Source of the DNA: Paracamarosporium sp. OC-R06-R3
Taxonomy: Eukaryota; Ascomycota; Dothideomycetes; Pleosporales; Didymosphaeriaceae
DNA length: 64,000 nucleotides
Direction of reading: 5' to 3'
NCBI GenBank assembly: GCA_019828545.1
Contig: JACVRA010000230.1
Span: forward strand, 84,246 to 148,245
Part shown: piece after piece, positions 1 through 9,570 of the stretch
How positions within the stretch are numbered: the first letter of the stretch is position 1
Layout of the letters: each line of letters begins with the position of its first letter
Translations under genes and position numbers: made by a program
Notes under the pieces: model-generated
Seen by the model: only the letters and a program-made list of their open reading frames with translations
Told to the model about the DNA's origin: nothing
The model's database searches: none

Positions 1-107
1 TCGGTCAACAGATTGTTGGTAGGAAAGCCTAGGCTGGCGAAATAGCTCTTGACGCTCGTGAATAGACTGCTCCTGGCAGTAGGCTGCTCGACGTTGGTGG
101 TAGACAT
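1..107 (-). CDS. 5' end of an unidentified gene, cut by the window edge
   Basis: Reading leftwards from an ATG at 107-105, the frame stays open for 35 codons to the edge of the window. The visible N-terminus begins MSTTNVEQPT and continues with a Ser/Phe-rich stretch (FTSVKSYFASLGF), which could be an amphipathic helix. Nothing is recognisable as a domain, and the true gene lies outside the window. Thirty-five open codons are weak evidence, but the lack of any stop and the plausible start context support a real gene start. The family is unknown. Confidence 0.4.
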   Translation of the reverse strand, partial: MSTTNVEQPTARSSLFTSVKSYFASLGFPTNNLLT

Positions 108-1484
108 GTTGGCCAGTGGTGCGACGGAAGGATAGCGTTGTCAACGGCCCGTCAAATCTGGCTGAGTGTGGGCGGCCGTTAAGGCTTCTGTATAGGCTCA
201 CTGGGTTCCGTAACCTGAGGCAGACGTCACGAGAGGCAAGTCCGCTTGTTCCGGCACTCGGAGCTTCGCGTTTCGCGTCCGAGGGTCGGTTTTAAGGGTG
301 TTATAGTCGTAGCGTGCGCGGGCGGGTTGATTGTAGAAAATGGGTCGAGGGGTCTCTTTGAATTAAAGAGAAGGGCAGCGAGCTGCGGAGCGGAGCCTGG
401 TTGCGTTGTGAGCAAAGGTCAAAAATTGCATTGTGGAACCACGGATAGCAATGTCGCGTGCGATACAGGTAAGACTTGAAGGTAACATAGTCTCGCTAAT
501 ATGGATTCAAAGAGCGTTGTGAGGGCGGCTTACTTCGCGGTTACCGGAGATTTAAAGGACGCATGGTGTATTGTGGGTGCAGACCGTGTAGTTGGCGATG
601 TGCATGATCGACGAAGGATGAAGGGTGGAAGGGGGATGAAGAGCAGGCCCGCAGCAGGTATTCACGCGGCGTGTGTGAATCCGTGGGTGGATGCGAGTGT
701 GACCGAGGACAGGCTAGGCTACGCGAGTGCAAACTGGGAGTGGTAGTGTTGAAGAGGGTCGCGGCCATGACCCGCAAGGCACAAAGCGGTAGCCATCCAA
801 GAAATTGAAGGCTTAGTCAGGGGACGGTCGGCACGAGAGGAAGCTGCGACGGAGCCGAATTTCCCCCGCAGCCAGGTACGTCACTGCCGGCCCTTGGCAT
901 TGGCCGGCGACGACGCGAGGCTTGCTTTTTGTCGCAGAGCCGCACCACCCAGAGAGCCTCCACTGTGCCTGGTGGTTGCTTGCCGCGCCTCTACGACTGC
1001 CTGCCTGCCAGCCTCCCGCCACGGCCTCTCTCCTCCAGGGCTTCTTGGGAGAAGACGAGGTTTTCGCGGAGCCGTCTCCGCCACACTCGCCGGTACGGCC
1101 TAGCTGACCAGCCGTTGGCATCCCGTCTTGCCTGCCGCTTGGCGCTCCTGTTGAGCCCCGTCTTCGCCGATGCGGGCTCCGAGGACGCCAGCCTTGTGTG
1201 CAGGCGCCGATGTGGCAATTGCCAGGGCGACGACTGGCCGCGGGACCTCTGCCCTCGAATGATGCAGTCATGGTGGGGAGATCAGGGTCGGCATGTGAAG
1301 GCATCGTCTGATGCCTGTTCCGGCCTAGCGCTCCCGTCTCGGGCGGCCGTGCGCAGTGCACGGAGCATCTGAAACTTGGTGGACCTCGGGGCAGCCAGCA
1401 GTCACCCCATCACCCCATGAACCGCACAACTTGTTAATAGTCTGCGCCCAAGCAACGCCCGGGCATACTCGTCATAGAACTGCA
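108..1484. other. Intergenic spacer, probable divergent promoter region
   Basis: This is about 1.4 kb between the clipped minus-strand gene and the plus-strand DUF3984 gene, so it should carry both promoters. From about 880 the base composition is GC-rich. The open frames here overlap each other on both strands and have arginine/serine/proline-rich translations without recognisable motifs, which is typical of non-coding GC-rich DNA. I see no convincing gene. Confidence 0.6.
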
Positions 1485-2762
1485 ATGGATCCTCCACGTT
1501 CGCGGTCCACACGTCGCTCCTACCCCAATCTGCACAACCTTTCCCTGGCCCCGCTCAGCAGCCAGTATCCACTCGATGCCTCCGCACCCCCGTCCCCAGA
1601 CGACGTGGATCGCATCTACACCCCGCGCACCTCGTACATTGCCCAAAAGAGCGCCCCCACTACGCCCGGCATCCTGAGCCTGAGCCAGAGCCGCAGTAAT
1701 TCGCGCAATGGCAGACGCAAAAACAAAGGATATGCCTACGACGGCTACTTTCTGAACCCGGATGCGTCTGCAAGGGACGTGGGCGACGTCCCCAAGGCGA
1801 AGAGCACCACCGCCCTTCTTCCGGGCGTGAGCTTTGCAGACCAGCCCAAGCTTCAAGGCCGATACCATGCGCGGAAGGGCACCGCGCCGCTGCCGCTCCG
1901 TCCCATGCATGCTCGCCATCATACCAGCGAATCCACAAACGAGTGGTTCCATCGCGCAGGCTTGGCCATAGCTGGCGAGACAAGAGATTCAAAGGGCCAG
2001 GGTTGGCTGGTGCGGAGAGAGAGCTCCACGAGTCTAGTCCACCAGTCCGATGATTACGAGGAGCATCCTTCACATGATGGCCGACACATGGTGTTGCTGT
2101 CCGGCGAGCACTTGGCCGACGTTGAATACAGCACCTTCACACCGCGGTACTCGAGGGCCGGCAGCCGGGCCCAGAGCCGCGTGCAGAGCCGCGTAGTCAG
2201 CCGAGTACCCAGTGCACGCACAAGTCGGAGAGGATCTAGAGTAGGCAGCCGTGCTGATCTCGTCATGACGCCCGGTTTGAGAACACCGGGCGCACACCAC
2301 AGTCTAGAGATTGACGACACCATGTTTGAAGAGAGTCCCATAGAGCCAGACTTTGTTGAAGCTGACGAGGAAGATGAGGGCGACGAGGAGGAGATTGCTC
2401 GACTAGCGCGAGAACGTGGCTTCGGTCTGGGTAATTGGATGGACAGGCTGATAGGGTGGACACTGTTTAGTGTGGATGAGGATGGTGAAGAGTCGTCTGA
2501 GGAAGAGGAAGAGGAGGACGAGACTCCTAAACCCGAGAACATGACGAAGGAGGAGTTGCAGTTGCGACGGGAGGTTGAAGCCAAGCGGAGAAAGCTCGAA
2601 CGTGAGGCCATTATCGCGGCTGCAGCTGTCCAAGCGCCAGTCATCAGAGAGACAACAGGTGACGACGCCGATGGGGCGGAGAACAAGCCGCCAGGTGAAG
2701 AAGGTGGAGGCTGGGCCGATGCGGCATGGCTTGTGAGCGTTGCAGCCAAGGTTCTGTTGTAG
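1485..2762 (+). CDS. DUF3984 family protein
   Basis: Single-exon gene of 425 residues. The N-terminus (SYPNLHNLSLAPL) followed by a region with SAPTTPGILSLS is characteristic of the fungal DUF3984 family, whose biochemical role is unknown. Order along the protein: basic/Ser-rich N-terminus; the SAPTTP motif near residue 56; a Ser-Arg repeat run (SRAGSRAQSRVQSRVVSR) in the middle; an acidic block; a short conserved patch GFGLGNWMDRLIGWTLF; a second acidic run; a Lys/Arg/Glu-rich probable coiled coil; and a hydrophobic tail WADAAWLVSVAAKVLL. The frame is open upstream to another ATG at 1356. I chose 1485 because the conserved N-terminus starts there. Probably a regulatory or scaffold protein, but that is inference. 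Confidence 0.85.
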   Translation: MDPPRSRSTRRSYPNLHNLSLAPLSSQYPLDASAPPSPDDVDRIYTPRTSYIAQKSAPTTPGILSLSQSRSNSRNGRRKNKGYAYDGYFLNPDASARDVGDVPKAKSTTALLPGVSFADQPKLQGRYHARKGTAPLPLRPMHARHHTSESTNEWFHRAGLAIAGETRDSKGQGWLVRRESSTSLVHQSDDYEEHPSHDGRHMVLLSGEHLADVEYSTFTPRYSRAGSRAQSRVQSRVVSRVPSARTSRRGSRVGSRADLVMTPGLRTPGAHHSLEIDDTMFEESPIEPDFVEADEEDEGDEEEIARLARERGFGLGNWMDRLIGWTLFSVDEDGEESSEEEEEEDETPKPENMTKEELQLRREVEAKRRKLEREAIIAAAAVQAPVIRETTGDDADGAENKPPGEEGGGWADAAWLVSVAAKVLL

Positions 2763-3882
2763 TTTGCATAGGTCTTTACTTCTTATTCATGATATAGCGT
2801 CATGCAAATGCATTTTAATGTCCAGCCTTCGACATCCTAATCTTTTTTCATAGTGACTGCATTTTCCTAATGTGAGAAATAAAAACGTGAAGAAGACGAG
2901 GGCAGCCGACTTCTCACATCCTACACCAAGGAACCAACACAGCAGCGCCCTTCCGACAAGACTCCTCCTATCCGTTGTACATATCCCTTTGTACAAAACT
3001 TCAACACAAAACGAAAACCCACCACTCATTCCATAAGACAAATTCATTAACCAACCACCTTCCTCTCCCACTGTCCAAAGCAAACATATCGTAAAAACAC
3101 GCTGCACACCCTCCCCCCTCTTCTTGAGTATATCTTATTCCACGCTCGTAATCTGAATGGTTAGAATATACGCTATCTGCATCCATACCCACATCACTTA
3201 CGTGCTTGCTCAACCAAGTACACTACTGCCTCACTCGCATCGAAAACCAGCGCCTTTACACGAATGCACCGCACCGGTCTGGTGTACTCCGCAGATACAC
3301 ACTCACGAAGTACTAGAACTATATTTTTGAAATGAAGCAAAGTAAAATAAAGAATATATTTACTCCGTATGCATAGGAAGTCAATCTATACTGTACTATA
3401 CCACGCATAACATCACCTCGACTCTAACAGTTCATATCAGGAGAGTTGATTTTTTACTAGAATTCGGTATACGCCCTGGTACAAAAAATGATACAAAAAA
3501 GGTGATCTCTCCGGGAACCAGAACAGTTTATATATACACCCTGCACATCTTCTATCAACCCGACCAGATCAGATCAGAAAGCAGAAGAGAGCGAGTTAGA
3601 TGGAGTCAAGTAGGCTGGGGTAAGCAGAGTCTAACTAGATCTACCTTACGTCACCTCGCTATCTATCCGTCTACAATGCGCATCCTACACCCACGTCCAG
3701 AAGACAGAAACATACAAGGCTTGCCGACGACCCAGGATTATGCGCTTTACCCCATACCACCCCATCTACACCCATGTCCAGAAAATAGAAGGTACATATG
3801 CAGCAACACTAGCTAGTTGATGAGGAATCGTGCACACCACGCCACGCCATACGCCACAAGTCACACAGCACGACACTATATA

Positions 3883-3927
3883 TCATCCCATCCCATCCCA
3901 TCCCATCCCATCCCATCCCATCCCATC
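3883..3927. repeat. Pentanucleotide microsatellite (TCCCA)n
   Basis: Nine or so head-to-tail copies of a 5-bp unit (TCCCA/CATCC) lie in the 3' flank of the DUF3984 gene, with scattered single units on both sides (for example near 4165 and 4645). Confidence 0.9.
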
Positions 3928-5026
3928 TCACCACAACTTCACAAAAGCACAACACAACACAGCACCATCCCATCTACCCTACCCTACCCCACTCCACTCC
4001 ACTTCACGTAACCTCACTTCACTTCCCTTCCCTCACCCAAACACCATACAAGAAAACAAACAACACACACACATACACACAACCCTCAATAATATACGTA
4101 AATATATATATACACTGAACTAAACGTATCCGCCTCCCCATTCCCTCCCTTTCCCTCTCGCTCCTCCACCCATCCCATCCCACCCACCAAACCACGACAT
4201 AAACTATATATCTCGAAGAAAGGAAGGAAAACAGAAACAAAGCCAGAGCAATAGTAAGAGTGAAGATTTCATCATCACCGCACCGCACCGCACCGCCTTC
4301 GGACCGCATCGAACCACACCAAATCGCATCCTATCCTCGTCATCCCTCCCTGTATGCGAACTCAAGCAGGTAAGCAAGCAGGGATATTCATCAAGTCGTG
4401 CCCATCGTATCCCGTCCTGACGGATGCCTTCCAAACCCTCGTCACGTCCCGCTACGTCCCGCTGCGTCCCGCCACGCCACGCCATCGACATACATACGTA
4501 CATAGTGCATACACTTCCGAATTGAAGCCAAAAGGAAGAAAGAGGAGGAAAAGCATCCACCCATGTAGACAGACAGGCAGGCAGGCAGGTAAGACGACGA
4601 AAGAACAAAGAAGAGAGCCCTACATGCAAGCATCAAACCTCAAGCCTCATCCCATCCCATTCCATCAAACCTCAAACTGCATCCTCAGAAGGGGGGAGAA
4701 AAAAAAAGGAATCCAGACATTACACACCTCCCCACAAGTTCAAAAGAAGTTAAAAAAAAAAAAGGTTCAAAGGAAAAAAGTATATCAAAGAATCGAAAGG
4801 CAAAAGCCAAAAAAGAAACCCATAGCGCCACCGATGATCATATAAGTTTTACCCTTTCATTCCAGCAAGCAAGCAAGTGAGCAAGCGAGCAAGCAAGCAA
4901 AAACATGCGTTCCCATCCCATCCCTTCCCATACCATACCCCATCCCCCAAATGCAATTCATTTCATTTCATTCCATTCCATTTCGCGCTGCAACTCTACC
5001 TCGCGAGGTAAAGTAGATGTGCGAAC

Positions 5027-5110
5027 GCAAGCAGGCAAGCAGGCAAGCAGGCAAGCAGGCAAGCAGGCAAGCAGGCAAGCAGGCAAGCAGGCAAGCAGGC
5101 AGGCAAGCAA
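5027..5110. repeat. 8-bp minisatellite (GCAAGCAG)n
   Basis: Nine consecutive perfect GCAAGCAG units are followed by a broken copy. Related imperfect AAGCA/GCAAG tracts lie upstream near 4368 and 4865, so the whole 4.3-5.1 kb stretch appears to come from expansion of one motif family. It lies about 270 bp beyond the stop codon of the kinase gene and may fall in its 3' UTR. Confidence 0.92.
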
Positions 5111-5379
5111 CACCATGACGCCCTCGCCTTGCCCTCACCCGCCCCCGCCCTCGGTGCTAAATACGATGATGATAGAACGTGGTGTTTTGTACATGCGACG
5201 AGACGACCGACCGACTCCTGGTATATGCGAAGAAGGAAACCGAACCGAACCAAACCAAAGGCAACGGGTATATGCGTGGGAGCGGTGCCGCGCCGTGACA
5301 CCGGGACATTATGAGACGGTAGTCATACATGTAGATCAGTAACGAAATAAGTAGGAACTATGGCCCCACGGTATCGGCG

Positions 5380-8300
5380 TCAGTCTTCGCCGGGCGGCGG
5401 GACTTTCTTCACGGTGCCGTTGCTCCCGCTGCGGTTGGAGCGCCGCCGGTATCCGAGGTCCTTGCGGATGTTTGATCGCGCGAGCTCGGCGTTGTTGATG
5501 GATTCGCTCCTCCTCAGTCTCGACGCAGGCTTCTTCTTTCCCATGACGAGGAAGTCCTCGTCTGAATCCTCGTCCTCGCTTTCCACGGCATGGTCTCCGT
5601 CGTAGCCCGCTACATCATCCGTCGGCGTGTTGAACTGGTTAAGGTAGATCGAGCTACCGGAAGCTGCGGGTGTCATCTTGGGTGCCGCATAGTCATCCAG
5701 TGCGATCGATGACGTCGCAGAGGCCACCGAAGGGACCGACGGGTTCGAGGTGGATTGCGAAATGCAGGTGAATTGCTCTTCCGACGAGCTAGACGTAATA
5801 TGTCTCGCCTGAGCTTCAGCTATGACGGGTCTGGTGACCGGACTACTTGCGTAAGGCGGTTGCTGCTGCTGCTGGTCCAGGAACTCTTCGACTTTTTTGT
5901 GCCGATGGTAAAAAACTTCGTCATCAGGGCTCGGGGGACACTCGCTCTGGCTGAGGGCGGATGGAGGTCGGTAGAGTGAACTAGAGTTTGATCTTCGCCG
6001 ATCAAGTTCCTCTCTAAGCTTTCGGCGGACAAACTCGTCTTTCGCTCTGTTGAATCTGTCTTCCGATACGTCGTGCGCCAAGGGCAGGTGTGCGGGAACA
6101 GGAGGTAGATCCAGGGAAGGTCCTAGTTCCATTTCGTTGTTTGCGGCCCAAGTTCTGTGTAGACGTGATGAAACCGATGACAACGAAGACTGACGGGACG
6201 ACGCCCTTTCGGGCTGACTGGGTCCGTAATAGTCCGAGAATTGGGGAGAAGAGCCCAAGATCGTAGGCGAGAGTTCTTTGAGCAAGTCTGGCTGGTCGAC
6301 GTGGCCGGATGCAAAGGCAGTGCTTACTGCCAGGCTGGGTCCTGCATGAGCATCGTCGTTCGAACCGAACATTCTGTCGATGGACTTTGCACGGTTCACC
6401 TCTCGGGGAGGTCTCAGCCGCTTCTCTTCAGACCTTGCATCGTGCACGGCGCGTTTCGGCATGCCCCCGTAGATGCCACTGAGGTTTGAGCCACCTGGAG
6501 TATCGAGAGCTGTCGGTGTCCCTGGCAGCGCTGGTGGAATGCCTGGAGACACCGCGGAATTTGGATTGGACTTGTCCGTTGCGCGGACTGTACGGATGGA
6601 TGCGGCCGACGACAAAGTAGAGTGTGCACGGTCTGGAAGCCGCGGGCGGCCGCCCAAGGTCAGCGGTGATGGATGCTCACGATCTTCGGTACTGTGAGCC
6701 GGCGACGCGGTCCGAGAATTTGGGCTCTCGAAATACCGCGGCCTGTTGCTGGTATCCAGGCTTGCGGTTACACTGTGGGAAAGCGGATGCTCAGACTCTC
6801 TGGACTTGCTGAGCGCCTCGTATATAGACATTCCAGGACCCAGGCTTGGCCGACGACCGTCTTGGCTGATGGCACTGCTTGAAGAGTTCGCGCTAAGGCT
6901 GGGCGGGACATCCTGACCGCTGGCGGTGCTCTGGGCTCGCACTCTTGTTTTCGACTCTCGGCGGGTCAAACTTCGCGTGAGATCCTTGATCTTGCCGACG
7001 GTGTATCGCATCTTGTCCATGAGAGCGCCGAAAGGCACGACGGCCTTTTCGATATCTTCTTTGGAGATCTCGATCTTGTTGCCCTCGAGTTGTTTGTCGG
7101 TCTCTTCCACCCACCTGTTCGCATTGTCGATGCCTTGCGTAAGCCAGGCGTGGCGCTTAATGTCTGGGATGGTTATTCGCTTGCGCGGGTCTTTGATCAA
7201 CAGCTTTTGTAGTAGGTCCCGAAGGACGTCATCAACAGCTTCGTAGTCGAGATCGTGGTCTGCCCTTTTGGCACCAGAACTCAGGTACATGCGACCATGC
7301 GAATTCGGCCGAGAGCTCGGGCTGTCTTCGACGGGCTTGAGCCGAAACTTGGGAATGTACGGCTCGTCGTCGGTTATGCGCTTCATCAAGAAGAACTGAT
7401 TCTGATCGTGGAACGGAACACGCCCGTAGATCAGGCAATACAGCGTGACACCAAGCGCCCAGATATCGATGGCTTTGTCGATCTTGTACGTCTCAGCGTC
7501 GAGCTCGGTCTGACACAGTTCGGGTGCGTAGAAGGCCGGTGTGCCGACAGTCTTTGCCAACTCGATGGCCTCGTCGACCTCGGGTGCATCTGATTCAGAC
7601 TGGTCTCCAGTGCTGTCCTCGCGGGGTCCGCTCCCGAGATACGATACACCAAAGTCGGAGATCTTGACGCGCCCGAGAGAGGTCATGAGAAGGTTCGCGG
7701 GTTTGATGTCGCGATGGATGACGTTCTGAAAATGCAGGTACTCTAATCCGAGGACGGTGTCTCGAAAAGCTGCCCGGGCCTTTTCGATTGTCATCACGGG
7801 TACGTAGTGGAAATGCTCCGGGACATCGTCGTCGCCGTTGGTAAAATGGGACGAACTGCTGCCGGCAATGCTTGGGGTGCGGCCGCGGAATGCTTCAGTG
7901 TCGTACGCCCCGTACATTGTGCCTTCCAGGCCAGTCGCTGTGGACATGTTTTCCTCTCGGGGATTGGCCGAAGGCGTGTCTGCGCGGAAGGCAGTCTCCA
8001 TGTTCGCATCTTGGCTGATGTTTGACCCCTGGCGATGGGAGTACTCGAGCCGACTGGAAGGTCTATCTCCGCCAGGTGCTGACGCTCGAGAGCCGTATTC
8101 GTTATCAGAGTAGTCGTCTTCCGAATCACCACCGAGTTCCAGACTCCAAGCCTCATTCGCACTCTGCTGCATCTTGAGGAGCCTGCGCTTTCTTGCCTGG
8201 CGTCGTTGTTGCCGTTGAAGCTTTTGGTGAGCCATCTTGATGATGGCATCGTCTTCCATCTTGGCACTTTCGTTGTCGAAGATGCCTTCGGATTCACGTT

Positions 8301-9570
8301 GGATACGGCGCCATTCCACGAGACATATCTCTTTGGCGCCTTCTTTTCTCCACTTTACCTCGCCCAGTGAGATGTGCTCCAAGATGATGTAGACCTTCTT
8401 CTTGGAGGGGTCATCGATGACTTCCAGAAGACCGACTATGTTCTCGTGACGGGCCTTCTTGAGGATGGCGATTTCGCGCTTGATCTTGTCTTCGTGGCTT
8501 GTGTTCTTGCCTAGGCGACGGCGTTTCGAGTAGCGATCGATGATCTTGATGGCAACGGTGTCACCACTGTGAAGGTCGCGCCCTAGCTTGACCTTGCCGT
8601 GCATGCCACGGCCAAGTTCATCCAGGATCTCGTAGTGGTTGATGATCTTCCGTCCAGACGTTGGATCCACGTCGACATCGGCCTTGTGCGTTTCCTTTGG
8701 TGCTTGTCTGTGCGTATAGTGGAGCCACGGACCCGAGTAGAGGTTGTCGTCGGATTGTTGGCTGTGCCGAAGCTGAGGTTCGTTGGGACTGAAGAGGCCA
8801 GGGCTGCTCGCGGGCGAGTTGCCAACGGTGCGAGAGCCCGTCTCCATGAGATCGCGGTAATGCTCACCAGGCAAGCCAAAGGTGGAGATGTGCGACATGG
8901 AGTAGCCCGAGTGGTGGGCGGGTTGCGAGCTTTTCGCACGCAGAATGTTGGGGACATGGGTCGAGTGCTGCTGCATCTGGAGAGCGGCATAGGATTGATT
9001 GGGGTAGACGGGACCATCCCGCGGGCGTGGTGGGAGGTAGGCGTGGGCAGCATCCACCGAGTTTGCGCGCACCGTCGCGACGCTGGCCGTCGAAGTGTTT
9101 GAGACGTCGCGCTGGTAGGACGGGCGGTCCGTCTCTGGAGGCACGGGAGACGGCCCCGTCGCCCGCCAGGACGAGGCGAGGCTGCTGGAGCGCGGCGGGT
9201 CGAGGGCAGAGCTGCTGCCGGTGGGCGAGGGCTCGGTGGAGGGGTTCGCGCGGGCGATCTTGGAGGGCAGCACGCGCAGCGGCTGGGGCGAGAAGTAGCT
9301 GGGCTCGAGGTCGCGGTCGGACGCGTGGTGCAGCAGGGCGTCGTTGACTGCGTCCGAGACCGAGGGCACCTCGGAGCGCGGCGTGTTGTCTGCCTCTCCT
9401 CCGCCGTCGGCCCACCACGACGGCGGGTCGTGGTGGGCAGGCGCAAAGTCGCGGGCGGCAGGCGCAGAGGGCGTGTCGCACACGGCGGGGTCCACCTCTT
9501 CCGCTGGCAGGCCCGCACTCGGGGCGGCCATGGCTTGGGCCAGCTCGGCCTCCTGCAGGTTCGAGTTCAT
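5380..9570 (-). CDS. CaMKK/Ssp1-like serine/threonine protein kinase (Snf1-activating type)
   Basis: Uninterrupted frame of 1396 residues. The kinase domain spans about 310-810: a glycine loop (ELGRGMHGKVKLG) near 318, the VAIK lysine, HRDIKPANLL near 617, DFGVS near 637 and GTPAFYAPE near 677. The ILEHISLGEVKW and GTPAFYAPE signatures match the fungal CaMKK-like group (S. pombe Ssp1; S. cerevisiae Sak1/Tos3/Elm1), which phosphorylate the activation loop of AMPK/Snf1 and related kinases. A charged insert of about 190 residues separates the hinge from the catalytic loop. The 310-residue N-terminus and the roughly 580-residue C-terminus are Ser/Pro-rich and probably disordered, with a basic C-terminus. 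The gene diverges from GPI10. A cytosolic signalling role in glucose, stress or polarity control is inferred from the family. Confidence 0.9.
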   Translation of the reverse strand: MNSNLQEAELAQAMAAPSAGLPAEEVDPAVCDTPSAPAARDFAPAHHDPPSWWADGGGEADNTPRSEVPSVSDAVNDALLHHASDRDLEPSYFSPQPLRVLPSKIARANPSTEPSPTGSSSALDPPRSSSLASSWRATGPSPVPPETDRPSYQRDVSNTSTASVATVRANSVDAAHAYLPPRPRDGPVYPNQSYAALQMQQHSTHVPNILRAKSSQPAHHSGYSMSHISTFGLPGEHYRDLMETGSRTVGNSPASSPGLFSPNEPQLRHSQQSDDNLYSGPWLHYTHRQAPKETHKADVDVDPTSGRKIINHYEILDELGRGMHGKVKLGRDLHSGDTVAIKIIDRYSKRRRLGKNTSHEDKIKREIAILKKARHENIVGLLEVIDDPSKKKVYIILEHISLGEVKWRKEGAKEICLVEWRRIQRESEGIFDNESAKMEDDAIIKMAHQKLQRQQRRQARKRRLLKMQQSANEAWSLELGGDSEDDYSDNEYGSRASAPGGDRPSSRLEYSHRQGSNISQDANMETAFRADTPSANPREENMSTATGLEGTMYGAYDTEAFRGRTPSIAGSSSSHFTNGDDDVPEHFHYVPVMTIEKARAAFRDTVLGLEYLHFQNVIHRDIKPANLLMTSLGRVKISDFGVSYLGSGPREDSTGDQSESDAPEVDEAIELAKTVGTPAFYAPELCQTELDAETYKIDKAIDIWALGVTLYCLIYGRVPFHDQNQFFLMKRITDDEPYIPKFRLKPVEDSPSSRPNSHGRMYLSSGAKRADHDLDYEAVDDVLRDLLQKLLIKDPRKRITIPDIKRHAWLTQGIDNANRWVEETDKQLEGNKIEISKEDIEKAVVPFGALMDKMRYTVGKIKDLTRSLTRRESKTRVRAQSTASGQDVPPSLSANSSSSAISQDGRRPSLGPGMSIYEALSKSRESEHPLSHSVTASLDTSNRPRYFESPNSRTASPAHSTEDREHPSPLTLGGRPRLPDRAHSTLSSAASIRTVRATDKSNPNSAVSPGIPPALPGTPTALDTPGGSNLSGIYGGMPKRAVHDARSEEKRLRPPREVNRAKSIDRMFGSNDDAHAGPSLAVSTAFASGHVDQPDLLKELSPTILGSSPQFSDYYGPSQPERASSRQSSLSSVSSRLHRTWAANNEMELGPSLDLPPVPAHLPLAHDVSEDRFNRAKDEFVRRKLREELDRRRSNSSSLYRPPSALSQSECPPSPDDEVFYHRHKKVEEFLDQQQQQPPYASSPVTRPVIAEAQARHITSSSSEEQFTCISQSTSNPSVPSVASATSSIALDDYAAPKMTPAASGSSIYLNQFNTPTDDVAGYDGDHAVESEDEDSDEDFLVMGKKKPASRLRRSESINNAELARSNIRKDLGYRRRSNRSGSNGTVKKVPPPGED

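Larger units (their letters stand above)
2763..5379. other. Microsatellite-rich intergenic region
   Basis: This 2.6 kb stretch separates the 3' ends of two convergent genes (DUF3984 and the kinase). It is rich in simple sequence: CATCC/CCATC pentamers near 3883, CCGCA repeats near 4275, AAGCA/GCAAG tracts near 4370 and 4865, a poly-A run near 4750, and a (GCAAGCAG) minisatellite at 5027. The open frames across it translate to low-complexity His/Pro/Thr or Ala/Gly/Lys/Gln runs and follow the repeats, so I do not call genes. Confidence 0.75.

Noticed and set aside
813..1372. Overlapping frames on both strands up to 182 codons
   Set aside because: GC-rich DNA keeps several frames open at once; the translations are Arg/Pro/Ser-rich and unlike any family.
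3502..4845. Plus-strand frames of 100-160 codons in the microsatellite region
   Set aside because: They translate simple repeats (His/Pro/Ser and Lys/Gln runs), and their lengths follow the repeat tracts.
5027..5110. Possible CRISPR-like array
   Set aside because: The units are 8 bp with no spacers; it is a minisatellite in a eukaryotic genome.
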